64,000 nt of DNA from Algoriphagus sp. AGSA1 (GTDB lineage: Bacteria > Bacteroidota > Bacteroidia > Cytophagales > Cyclobacteriaceae): positions 27,457 through 91,456 of the forward strand of contig NZ_JAJUWR010000028.1 in NCBI RefSeq assembly GCF_021390545.1, given 5' to 3'. The notes beneath the pieces are model-generated. The model did not search any database, had not been told where the DNA came from, and saw nothing but the letters and a program-made list of their open reading frames with translations. Position numbers and translations under genes: made by a program. Positions 50,860-58,408 of the stretch are shown here, piece after piece; position 1 is the first letter of the stretch; each line of letters starts with the position of its first letter.

Positions 50860-52454
50860 AACAGTTTGCCCAACTAATCGAAAAGCTGGATGGAACCAAT
50901 AAAACCAACCAAAAAGTAGGCGCATTGGCAGATTACTTTGCCCAGGCTGAAGAGCAGGATAAGCTTTGGACAATTGCCATTCTCTCACACAGACGCCCTC
51001 CACGACCAGTAAACACAACTCTCCTGCGGACTTACGCTGCAGAACTCGCACAGATTCCCCTGTGGCTTTTTGAAGAAAGTTACCATATCGTGGGAGACTT
51101 GGCAGAATCTATTGCTCTTGTGGTGCCGAATGATCAGCATACCTGCAACAAATCATTGAGTGAAATCCTTGAAGAACTGATTCTCTTAAAACCAAAGCCA
51201 GATCTAGAAAAGAAAAAGTATGTGCAACACATGTGGATGCAGCTGGATTATTATTCGAGGTTTGTGTTTACCAAATTACTGACAGGATCCTTCCGTATTG
51301 GGATTAGCCAGAAGTTAATGACCAAAGCACTTTCCCGAGTCACCTCAGTGCCAGAAGATGAACTTGCCTATAGACTGATGGGCAACTGGAACACTGAAGA
51401 AACTACTTTCGAAGAATTGATATTTGGAAGAAATGAGCAAGCCTATGTCTCCAAACCCTATCCTTTTTATCTGGCATACGCTTTAGAATGCAATGTCCAT
51501 GAATTAGGAGAAGTTACTCAATGGGCCGCAGAACATAAATGGGATGGCATCCGGGGGCAGATTATCTGTCGGAAAGGTGAAATTTTCGTCTGGTCAAGGG
51601 GGGAAGAATTAGTGACAGACAAATATCCAGAGATTGCCGATTTAGTCAATTTTCTTCCCTTGGGCATAGTCATCGACGGAGAGATATTGCCATATATTGA
51701 TGGTCAGATAGGCCTCTTTAATGATCTACAATCCCGCATAGGGAGAAAGAATGTGAGCAAATCTATACTGGCAAAAGTCCCGGTAATCTTCAAAGCATAT
51801 GACATTCTGGAGTATCAGGGAAAAGATATCCGAGAAATGCCCTACCAAGACAGAAGGCTTCTCCTTGAAGAACTGGTGAGCGGAACAAACCGCCCTTCAC
51901 TACAGCTTTCGGATCAAATGAACTTCACCTCCTGGGATGAAGCTATTGCCGAACGGGAATTGTCCAGAGAAAAACGCAGCGAAGGCTTGATGCTAAAAAA
52001 GAAGTCAGCACCTTACCAGGTGGGACGAAAAAAGGGGGATTGGTGGAAATGGAAAATCGAACCGCTGACCATTGATGCAGTACTTACCTATGCCATGCGC
52101 GGGCACGGGAGAAGGACAAATCTTTTCACAGACTATACGTTTGGGCTATGGCAGCTTAATGCAGAGGGAAAAATGGAGTTGGTCACCTTTGCAAAAGCGT
52201 ACTCAGGGCTTACTGACAAGGAGTTTGCTCAAGTGGACAACATAATCAAACGGACAACGCTTGAACGGTTTGGCCCAGTCCGAAGTGTAAAACCCTCTCT
52301 TGTATTCGAGCTGGCCTTTGAGGGGATAGCCTTTTCCAGTCGTCATAAAAGTGGGGTAGCCGTACGGTTCCCCCGCATACTTCGTTGGAGAAAGGATAAA
52401 AAAATCGAGGATGCCAATACGCTCGATGATCTAAAAGCGCTCATCCCTAAGTAG
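50856..52454 (+). CDS. ATP-dependent DNA ligase
   Basis: A 532-residue ligase with an N-terminal DNA-binding domain (about 1-190), the nucleotidyltransferase core, and an OB domain. The adenylated lysine is Lys228 in EHKWDGIRGQI (KxDG, motif I); SRGEELVTDKYPEI, DGEILPY (motif IV-like), LMLKKKSAPYQVGRKKGDWWKWK (motif V region) follow. It is separate from the essential NAD-dependent LigA and probably serves DNA repair. The pair with the exonuclease forms one operon. Confidence 0.94.
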   Translation: MKQFAQLIEKLDGTNKTNQKVGALADYFAQAEEQDKLWTIAILSHRRPPRPVNTTLLRTYAAELAQIPLWLFEESYHIVGDLAESIALVVPNDQHTCNKSLSEILEELILLKPKPDLEKKKYVQHMWMQLDYYSRFVFTKLLTGSFRIGISQKLMTKALSRVTSVPEDELAYRLMGNWNTEETTFEELIFGRNEQAYVSKPYPFYLAYALECNVHELGEVTQWAAEHKWDGIRGQIICRKGEIFVWSRGEELVTDKYPEIADLVNFLPLGIVIDGEILPYIDGQIGLFNDLQSRIGRKNVSKSILAKVPVIFKAYDILEYQGKDIREMPYQDRRLLLEELVSGTNRPSLQLSDQMNFTSWDEAIAERELSREKRSEGLMLKKKSAPYQVGRKKGDWWKWKIEPLTIDAVLTYAMRGHGRRTNLFTDYTFGLWQLNAEGKMELVTFAKAYSGLTDKEFAQVDNIIKRTTLERFGPVRSVKPSLVFELAFEGIAFSSRHKSGVAVRFPRILRWRKDKKIEDANTLDDLKALIPK

Positions 52455-52574
52455 AGGTCTCCTCTACAGTTAAAAAACCACTATTACTCTCTTCATAAGG
52501 AATTTAAAGCAACTTGATGAAAATAGACACTAGCTTTGCCTCAGGAAATGGTCAACAACTTCTATCGAAGTATA

Positions 52575-52606
52575 AAAAAACACCTGTCCAGCAGACAGGT
52601 GTTTTT
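52575..52606. terminator. Bidirectional terminator between ligase and M56 genes
   Basis: CACCTGTC (52581-52588) and GACAGGTG (52594-52601) form a perfect 8-bp stem with loop CAGCA, with A residues before and T residues after, so it works on both strands for the convergent ligase and M56 genes. Confidence 0.85.
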
Positions 52607-52656
52607 AAAGTACTAACACACAATTATTTAATTCATCTGGGCAATAAAGATTCTCG

Positions 52657-54654
52657 CTACTTATTATCTTCCTTTTTCTTTAATTCCTGCTCCAGTTTTT
52701 TCTGATATTCTTCAATCTTGGCGGCATTTTCTTTTTGCCAGATCTCCATTTTTTGCTGATACTCCTCCATCTTTGGCTTCATCTCTTTTTCCCAGGCCTT
52801 TATTTTCTCCTCATAAGCCTTCATTTTTGGCTCGTTTGAATCTTGCCAAGCCTTCATTTTGGCCTCAAATTCTTTCATCCTTGGCTCATTAGCTTTCTGC
52901 CACTCCTCCATCTTTTTCTCAAACTCCTTCATTTTTGGCTCGTAAGCTTTTTGCCATTCGGCCATTCTTTTGTCAAAAGCTTCCATTTTCGGTTCATATG
53001 CCTTCTGCCACTCAGCCATCTTTTTCTCATAAGCTTCCAGCTTAGGCTTCATGGCACGCTCCCAGTCTTCCATTTTTGCCGCATATGCTTCAGCTCTTTT
53101 CTCCATCTCCTTTACCCATTGCTCTCTTTCGGATTTGGACATATTCACGGTGTCCTTTGGAGAAAATAAATTCCCGCCAAATTCAAAAACCGGAGGTGAA
53201 ACCATAAAATCCATCACCGGCATAGTTCCCATATCAAAGTCCATCACCGGTATGAAGCCCATGTCAATATCTATTATCGGAGCCATCTGAAAATCCATTG
53301 GTGGCATGGGAGCCATCTGAAAATCCATCACAGGGGCCATAGCTTCGACAGGAAAAGGAGGCATAGGAGTCAGCTCCAGCTCCGGCATATTATCTAGGAT
53401 GATGGTTTCTCCATTATGGCTATAGACAAATGACTTGTCTTTCTTAACCGAAATAACTGTATCGACTTTGCTGATAATGGTATCTATCGAGGCACTTATA
53501 TTGACGTTGCTATTGACTTCAATTCTTGACTCAACATTTTCTTCCACCTCAGCAACCGGATTGACCTCGGCAGTCACATTCACTGAAACTGGTATTTCCT
53601 GTTCTACGGACACCGAAACGTCCTGTTGTGCTGTAGCCATCAGGCCAGCGCTTAATAAGAGAGTAAGTAACATAGGGATAGATATAATAGGGTTTTGAGG
53701 ATATGTCTGGGCGGGATGCCCCAGTATTCTTTTGATTCGCTGAAGCGTAGGGTTTCGTTTTGCGGAAGCCGCCAAGGCCAACTCAGGAGGATTTTGTTTT
53801 GCAAAGTTCAACACCTCTGCTAAACCAAAAGCCAGTTCACGAGGTGAAATCCCAGCTTTTACAGCCGCATCATCCGCAGCATTTTCTCTCAACTCTTTCA
53901 CCGTCTGATTCATCCACCAATAACATGGATGGTAGAAAAACAGTACTTCGAGCAACGACTGGAGAAGGTTGATGAGGTAATCGTTTCGCTTCACATGAGC
54001 TAACTCATGGGCAATGATGGCTTCCAACTGAACTGGACTGAGCTGAAAAATCAGACCAGCGGGAATAAGAACAATAGGTTTGAAATAGCCGAAAGTAATA
54101 GGAGACACTCCATAGGAAGTCACTCGAAGATCCACCTTTTTGGAAATGTTCATTTTTCCCATCATGCGATACATCATTTTCTCCAGTTGGAAGTCCTGAG
54201 GATCTGAAGATGATTTTCTCAATGTTCTGACCTCAGAGAGACTATTGAACAGTCGGAAAAGAAAAAGTAATGCACCCACGAACCAAAAGTTTACCAAGAC
54301 GGGTAGCTGGAGTTCTATCCAGCTGATAAGCATATCGATCATCCCTCCCGCTCCTAAAGATGCCGAAGCCTGTGCGTCAGCAAAAACCACTTCATCGAAT
54401 GCTATCCGCTCCAATAAAGGAGTTGGTCTAAAGCTGGATAACTCAAAGAAAAAAGTGGATACCGCAATTAGAAAACTCAGTACTAAACCACCCAGAGAAA
54501 GGTTATGCTTGAATGTTGGGCTCTTTTTATGGAAAATTTTTAGCAGAAGCCACAGGGCGGCTCCTATTAAAACCAACTGCCAAAATGAGTGTACGAGCGT
54601 CCACCCCATGGCGTAAAGGAAGCTCTCAGGAATCCAATCGTTCAAAAGATCCAT
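52657..54654 (-). CDS. M56 family metallopeptidase (BlaR1-like sensor) with long repeat tail
   Basis: A 665-residue protein with four membrane segments (about 15-38, 54-71, 118-136, 322-342) and an M56 zinc-protease domain between TM3 and TM4: HELAH (216-220) and the third-ligand ELRENAADDAA (Glu257). In BlaR1 this protease cleaves the BlaI repressor on sensing. Instead of a PBP-like sensor, the C-terminal part has a valine/serine-rich stretch (345-400), a Met/Pro/Asp-rich repeat region (about 440-495; PVMDFxM units) and seven 18-residue repeats (528-653). It overlaps the BlaI-like gene by one base, forming a two-gene sensor operon. Ligand unknown. Confidence 0.85.
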   Translation of the reverse strand: MDLLNDWIPESFLYAMGWTLVHSFWQLVLIGAALWLLLKIFHKKSPTFKHNLSLGGLVLSFLIAVSTFFFELSSFRPTPLLERIAFDEVVFADAQASASLGAGGMIDMLISWIELQLPVLVNFWFVGALLFLFRLFNSLSEVRTLRKSSSDPQDFQLEKMMYRMMGKMNISKKVDLRVTSYGVSPITFGYFKPIVLIPAGLIFQLSPVQLEAIIAHELAHVKRNDYLINLLQSLLEVLFFYHPCYWWMNQTVKELRENAADDAAVKAGISPRELAFGLAEVLNFAKQNPPELALAASAKRNPTLQRIKRILGHPAQTYPQNPIISIPMLLTLLLSAGLMATAQQDVSVSVEQEIPVSVNVTAEVNPVAEVEENVESRIEVNSNVNISASIDTIISKVDTVISVKKDKSFVYSHNGETIILDNMPELELTPMPPFPVEAMAPVMDFQMAPMPPMDFQMAPIIDIDMGFIPVMDFDMGTMPVMDFMVSPPVFEFGGNLFSPKDTVNMSKSEREQWVKEMEKRAEAYAAKMEDWERAMKPKLEAYEKKMAEWQKAYEPKMEAFDKRMAEWQKAYEPKMKEFEKKMEEWQKANEPRMKEFEAKMKAWQDSNEPKMKAYEEKIKAWEKEMKPKMEEYQQKMEIWQKENAAKIEEYQKKLEQELKKKEDNK
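52696..53073 (-). repeat. Seven 54-base coding repeats in the M56 protein tail
   Basis: Residues 528-653 are seven consecutive 18-residue units with the consensus M-x-x-W-Q-K-A-x-E-P-K-M-x-x-F/Y-E-x-K; unit starts are at residues 528, 546, 564, 582, 600, 618 and 636. The DNA shows the same 54-base period. The pattern of charged and aromatic residues suggests a long helical (coiled-coil-like) rod, but the structure is inference. Confidence 0.85.
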
Positions 54655-55025
54655 TATTTCGTATGTTCTAGTTGATCCAAAAATGCGCGAATTTCATCTA
54701 ACTCCACTTTGGAAGGTTTTTCTTCTCCCAAGGCATGAAGCACCAGCTGCTGGGCCGAGCCGCCAAAAGCAGTAGAAACCAGATTTTTCAACAAAGACTT
54801 CTGTGTCTCCTTCTGACTGGTCAAGGGGCTATATATATGTGTGCGTTGCTCCTCGTTTCGGTTTACCAATCCTTTGACATGCATGTTTTGCATTGTTTTC
54901 AGCGTGGTAGTATAACCTGTGTCTTTAGTCTCTGCCAGTCGCTCATGAATCTGGCGAACACTAGCTTCTTTCATTTCCCACAGTAGGGAAAGTATTTCTA
55001 ATTCTGATTCGGTAGGCTTATTCAT
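54654..55025 (-). CDS. BlaI/MecI/CopY family transcriptional repressor
   Basis: A 123-residue winged-helix repressor (KPTESELEILSLLWEMKEASVRQIHE, then TGYTTTLKTMQNMHVKGLVNR) with a C-terminal dimerisation region. It is the typical partner of an M56 protease; the two genes overlap by one base. The ATG at 55025 gives MNKPTESEL; the open frame from a TTG at 55052 runs through an operator and is unlikely. Three identical-format dyads upstream suggest self-repression, and cleavage by the M56 protease would release it. Confidence 0.92.
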   Translation of the reverse strand: MNKPTESELEILSLLWEMKEASVRQIHERLAETKDTGYTTTLKTMQNMHVKGLVNRNEEQRTHIYSPLTSQKETQKSLLKNLVSTAFGGSAQQLVLHALGEEKPSKVELDEIRAFLDQLEHTK

Positions 55026-55033
55026 AGCATATA

Positions 55034-55102
55034 TACGATTGCTTTCGTACAAATATATACGAAGAGAATCGTAAGTTCAAAACATCTACGACATTAATCG
55101 TA
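55034..55102. promoter_or_regulatory. Three TACGA-N6-TCGTA operators upstream of the BlaI-like gene
   Basis: Three 16-bp dyads with the same format occur: TACGATTGCTTTCGTA (55034-55049), TACGAAGAGAATCGTA (55058-55073) and TACGACATTAATCGTA (55087-55102). Each has TACGA and TCGTA arms around six bases. The first begins nine bases before the repressor start codon. Spacing between starts is 24 and 29 bases. BlaI-family operators are palindromes of this general kind; these are probably the binding sites of the adjacent BlaI-like protein. Confidence 0.75.
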
Positions 55103-55352
55103 TTAAAAAGTGTTAAATCACTATTTTACAGTTACTTACAGACAGTTGAAAAAATAGAAAAATTGGCTTAACCGGAAAAAACAGGGTTAAAATAAAGATT
55201 CATCACTTATGAAATGGTCATCTCCAAATTTTGGAAAGGTTTTGATAGGATAATCAAAGGCATAAGGACCGTTCACCATATAGCAAGCGGAACTATGTGT
55301 AAATAAAATTAGTTGTATAGACATTGAATTTTTAAAAAAACCAACTACTATC

Positions 55353-56456
55353 ATGAATGACAATCAAATGCTTCTTACTCCCATCACACTTCCCGGGGGA
55401 TTAGAACTAAAAAACAGGATATGGATGGCTCCAATGACAAGAAGCCGTGCGGACAACCCGGCAAATAAACCTTTTGGAATCCACGAGAAATACTATGCTC
55501 AACGGGCATCTTCTGGCTTGATAATTACTGAAGGATCCCAAATATCACAAGAAGGAGTAGGCTATATAAACACACCGGGCATATATTCAGACGCCCAAGT
55601 GGAAGGCTGGAAAGGGGTGACAAAAGCCGTCCATGATAAAGGCGGAAAGATTTTTATCCAACTTTGGCACGTGGGCAGGATATCCCATCCCGACTTTCAT
55701 AACGGAAACTTACCTCTGGCACCTTCAGCCATTAACCCGAATGAAAAATCATTTACCCCGGAAGGCTTTAAAGAAACAGTCACACCTAAAGAAATGACCC
55801 GGGAAGAAATCAAGAAAACCGTCCAGGATTTTAAAAATGGGGGGAAAAATGCCATGGGAGCAGGTTTCGACGGTGTTGAAATCCACAGCTCCAACGGCTA
55901 CCTTCTTCATCAATTTTTCAATGCCACCAGCAATACAAGAAGAGATGAATATGGGGGGTCGATTGAAAACAGAGCCAAAATCCTATTCGAAATCATCGAT
56001 GCCCTCAAGGAAGTGATGCCAGAGCAAAAGATTGGCATAAGGTTAAATCCTTCTCTGCACGGCGTATTTGGTATGACTGCAGACGAGAACACTATCCCAA
56101 CCTTTGAGTACATCGTCGAAAAACTCAATTCCTATGACCTGGCATACCTCCACCTTTCAGAGCCTTTTTCAGATGTCTCTGATATACCATATCTGGTTAC
56201 CGAGGTAGCCAAACATTTTAGACCACTTTATAAAGGAACCTTGGTAGCCAACGGAGGTTTTGATCAAGCAAAAGGCAATAAAATAATCGAAGAGGGAGAT
56301 GCCGATGCTGTGGCTTATGCTACTCTTTACATTGCTAATCCTGATCTGGTAGAGCGTTTTGAATCAGGTGCAGAACTTGCCCAGCCTGACAAAGAAACCT
56401 ACTATACTCCAGGGGAGAAAGGCTATACCGATTACCCTCCTATGAAGAAATCTTAA
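55353..56456 (+). CDS. Alkene reductase (old yellow enzyme family)
   Basis: A 367-residue FMN-dependent ene-reductase. FMN and substrate motifs: LKNRIWMAPMTRSRA, QLWHVGRISHP, the GVEIHSSNGYLLHQFF region with the His/Asn pair that holds the carbonyl, NTRRDEYGGSIENRAKIL, and the C-terminal LVANGGF and DADAVAYATLYIANP. Closest in look to NemA/XenA-like NADH:flavin oxidoreductases, which reduce activated alkenes and nitro compounds. Its terminator is at 56473-56493. Divergent to the BlaI/M56 operon, so possibly under the same repressor. Confidence 0.92.
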   Translation: MNDNQMLLTPITLPGGLELKNRIWMAPMTRSRADNPANKPFGIHEKYYAQRASSGLIITEGSQISQEGVGYINTPGIYSDAQVEGWKGVTKAVHDKGGKIFIQLWHVGRISHPDFHNGNLPLAPSAINPNEKSFTPEGFKETVTPKEMTREEIKKTVQDFKNGGKNAMGAGFDGVEIHSSNGYLLHQFFNATSNTRRDEYGGSIENRAKILFEIIDALKEVMPEQKIGIRLNPSLHGVFGMTADENTIPTFEYIVEKLNSYDLAYLHLSEPFSDVSDIPYLVTEVAKHFRPLYKGTLVANGGFDQAKGNKIIEEGDADAVAYATLYIANPDLVERFESGAELAQPDKETYYTPGEKGYTDYPPMKKS

Positions 56457-56472
56457 GTAGGACAATCTTCCG

Positions 56473-56493
56473 GGCCGGAATTCCCGGCCTTTT
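56473..56493 (+). terminator. Intrinsic terminator of the alkene reductase gene
   Basis: GGCCGG (56473-56478) and CCGGCC (56484-56489) form a 6-bp GC stem with a 5-base loop, followed by TTTT. Confidence 0.8.
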
Positions 56494-56508
56494 ACTTATT
56501 TTTATCCC

Positions 56509-57273
56509 ATGTGTCTTGTAGCATTATCGTGGCAGAGCCATCCTAAATACCCCCTCATCATCAGTGCAAATCGTGATGAATTTTATGAACGCCCCTCTCA
56601 AGAGATCCATCAGTGGCAAAGTGGCTTTTATGGCGGAAAAGATCTCCGCAGCGGTGGCACCTGGATGGGGTATCACCCTAACGGTCGCTGGTCACTACTA
56701 ACCAATTACAGAGATTTCAAAAACCCAAGAAATGCCCATATCAGCAGGGGAAAACTGGTACAGGCCTGGCTGGAAAGCCATATTTCACCTGAAGAATATT
56801 TGCTTGGAATACAAAAATCCCAAGATCAATACGATGGTTTTAATCTTCTGGTGAGCGATGGAGAAAAGCTTTTTTATCTCAGTAATTATTCATCTGACAT
56901 CAGGGAAATCGCACCTGGGATTTACGGTCTGAGCAATGCCCTCATTGACGATCCTTGGCCTAAGGTAAAACTGGCCAAAACCCAATTGATGAAATTGATC
57001 GAAAAAGACTTTTCTACCGATGACCTACTGGATATTCTAAAGTCAACAAAAACCTATCCTCCGGAAAAGCTCCCAGACACTGGAGTCCCATTGGACATGG
57101 AAACTGCCCTCTCAGCACAATTAATAAGAATGCAGGGCAATTATGGAACGGTTTCGGCAATCGCCCTGGTTCAACATACAACTGGGCTAGTTGAGCTCAA
57201 GCAAAGAAGTTACGAATGGAAATCTGAGATCTACAGGGATATAGAATACCAATTTCATCTCGATCAAACCTAA
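56509..57273 (+). CDS. NRDE family protein
   Basis: A 254-residue protein of the NRDE/TANGO2 family, recognised by the start MCLVALSWQSHPKYPLIISANRDEFYERP, GGKDLRSGGTWMGYHPNGRWSLLTNYRD and the SNALIDDPWPKV region. The N-terminal Met-Cys places the cysteine at the Ntn-hydrolase nucleophile position. Human TANGO2 is linked to Golgi and heme metabolism; the bacterial role is unknown. Six bases separate it from the YpdA-like gene, so they are co-transcribed. Confidence 0.88.
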   Translation: MCLVALSWQSHPKYPLIISANRDEFYERPSQEIHQWQSGFYGGKDLRSGGTWMGYHPNGRWSLLTNYRDFKNPRNAHISRGKLVQAWLESHISPEEYLLGIQKSQDQYDGFNLLVSDGEKLFYLSNYSSDIREIAPGIYGLSNALIDDPWPKVKLAKTQLMKLIEKDFSTDDLLDILKSTKTYPPEKLPDTGVPLDMETALSAQLIRMQGNYGTVSAIALVQHTTGLVELKQRSYEWKSEIYRDIEYQFHLDQT

Positions 57274-57279
57274 AACCAA

Positions 57280-58278
57280 ATGTCAAATAAAATATACGAT
57301 TTGCTGATCGTCGGCGGCGGCCCTATAGGCCTTGCCTGTGGAGTAGAAGCAAAAAAAGCAGCGTTGGACTATGTCATTGTTGAAAAGGGCGCACTGACCA
57401 ATTCTATCTACAATTACCCGATCAACATGACTTTTTTTTCTACTTCAGACCGACTGGAAGTGGCAGGGATACCGTTTATGTCTATAGGCAACAAGCCAAA
57501 CCGTACCGAAGCATTGGAATATTACCGCCGGGTATTCACTCACTTCGGCTTAAATGTCAAGCTCTATGAAGCAGTGAACACGCTAGAGAAAAAAGACGAT
57601 TTGTTCCAAGTCAATACTTCAAAGGGAGAATACCTTGCTAGGAATATCGCCATGGCGACAGGTTTCTATGATTTGCCCAACCTCATGAATATCCCAGGAG
57701 AAGACTTGCCCAAAGTCCATCATTACTATAAGGAGCCTTGGCCTTTTATCAACCAAAAAATTGTAGTAGTGGGCGGAGCCAATTCTGCAGTAGATGCCGC
57801 ACTGGAGACTTGGAGAAAAGGTGCCGAAGTCACGATGATCTTACTTGACGAAGAAGTAGATCAGGCCGTAAAATACTGGGTGCGACCGGACATTGTCAAT
57901 CGCATCAAAGAAGGATCAATTAAAGCTTTTACGAAGTCAAAACTAAAGGAAATCCGAAAGCACGAAGTGGTCATCGACACTCCAGATGGAGACGTGACGA
58001 TAGAAAATGACTTTGTATTGGCCATGACGGGATATAAACCGAACTTCGGATTATTGAATCAACTGGGTGTAAAACTGAGTGAAGACGGGAAATGCCAACC
58101 TCAGTACAACGAGCTAAGCCACGAGTCGAATGTACCAGGGGTTTATCTTGCGGGAGTAGTCTGCGGAGGATTGAATACGCGAGAGTTCTTTATCGAAAAC
58201 AGTGTGGTACACGCAGGGATGATTGTGGAAGATGTTGTGAATAAACTTAAAACAAGCTCCAAATCAACTGTCCAATAA
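57280..58278 (+). CDS. ypdA: YpdA family putative bacillithiol disulfide reductase
   Basis: A 332-residue thioredoxin-reductase-like flavoprotein with FAD motif VGGGPIGLACGVEA near the start and the NADPH motif VVGGANSAVDAALE in the middle, and a final FAD segment with VYLAGVVCGGLNTREFFIEN. It has no CxxC redox pair between the domains, as expected of YpdA/BdrA, which reduces bacillithiol disulfide in Firmicutes and Bacteroidota. Bacillithiol use is inferred, not shown. Follows the NRDE gene by six bases. Confidence 0.9.
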   Translation: MSNKIYDLLIVGGGPIGLACGVEAKKAALDYVIVEKGALTNSIYNYPINMTFFSTSDRLEVAGIPFMSIGNKPNRTEALEYYRRVFTHFGLNVKLYEAVNTLEKKDDLFQVNTSKGEYLARNIAMATGFYDLPNLMNIPGEDLPKVHHYYKEPWPFINQKIVVVGGANSAVDAALETWRKGAEVTMILLDEEVDQAVKYWVRPDIVNRIKEGSIKAFTKSKLKEIRKHEVVIDTPDGDVTIENDFVLAMTGYKPNFGLLNQLGVKLSEDGKCQPQYNELSHESNVPGVYLAGVVCGGLNTREFFIENSVVHAGMIVEDVVNKLKTSSKSTVQ

Positions 58279-58344
58279 ACAGCTGTAAATCAGCAGAGGA
58301 ATAGGCTCTGACCCCTTGAAGTTTAATACACACACCTTGAAGAA

Positions 58345-58385
58345 ACAAAAAAAGGGCCTATGCAAATGATATTGTCTAGGCCCTT
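58345..58385 (-). terminator. Terminator of the OmpA-family lipoprotein gene
   Basis: AAGGGCCTA (58352-58360) pairs with TAGGCCCTT (58377-58385), 9 bp, loop 16 bases; on the minus strand it is followed by a run of T residues (58345-58351). It lies 24 bases after the stop codon. Confidence 0.8.
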
Positions 58386-58408
58386 GATCTATATTTATAC
58401 AGCTTCTT

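Noticed and set aside
52696..53073. Direct DNA repeats that could suggest CRISPR or a tandem array
   Set aside because: Units are 54 bases with no spacers and read as in-frame 18-residue protein repeats.
52843..53169. Plus-strand ORF with regular repeats of LHF-type units
   Set aside because: It is antisense to the 54-base repeats of the M56 gene, and the repeat is explained by that protein.
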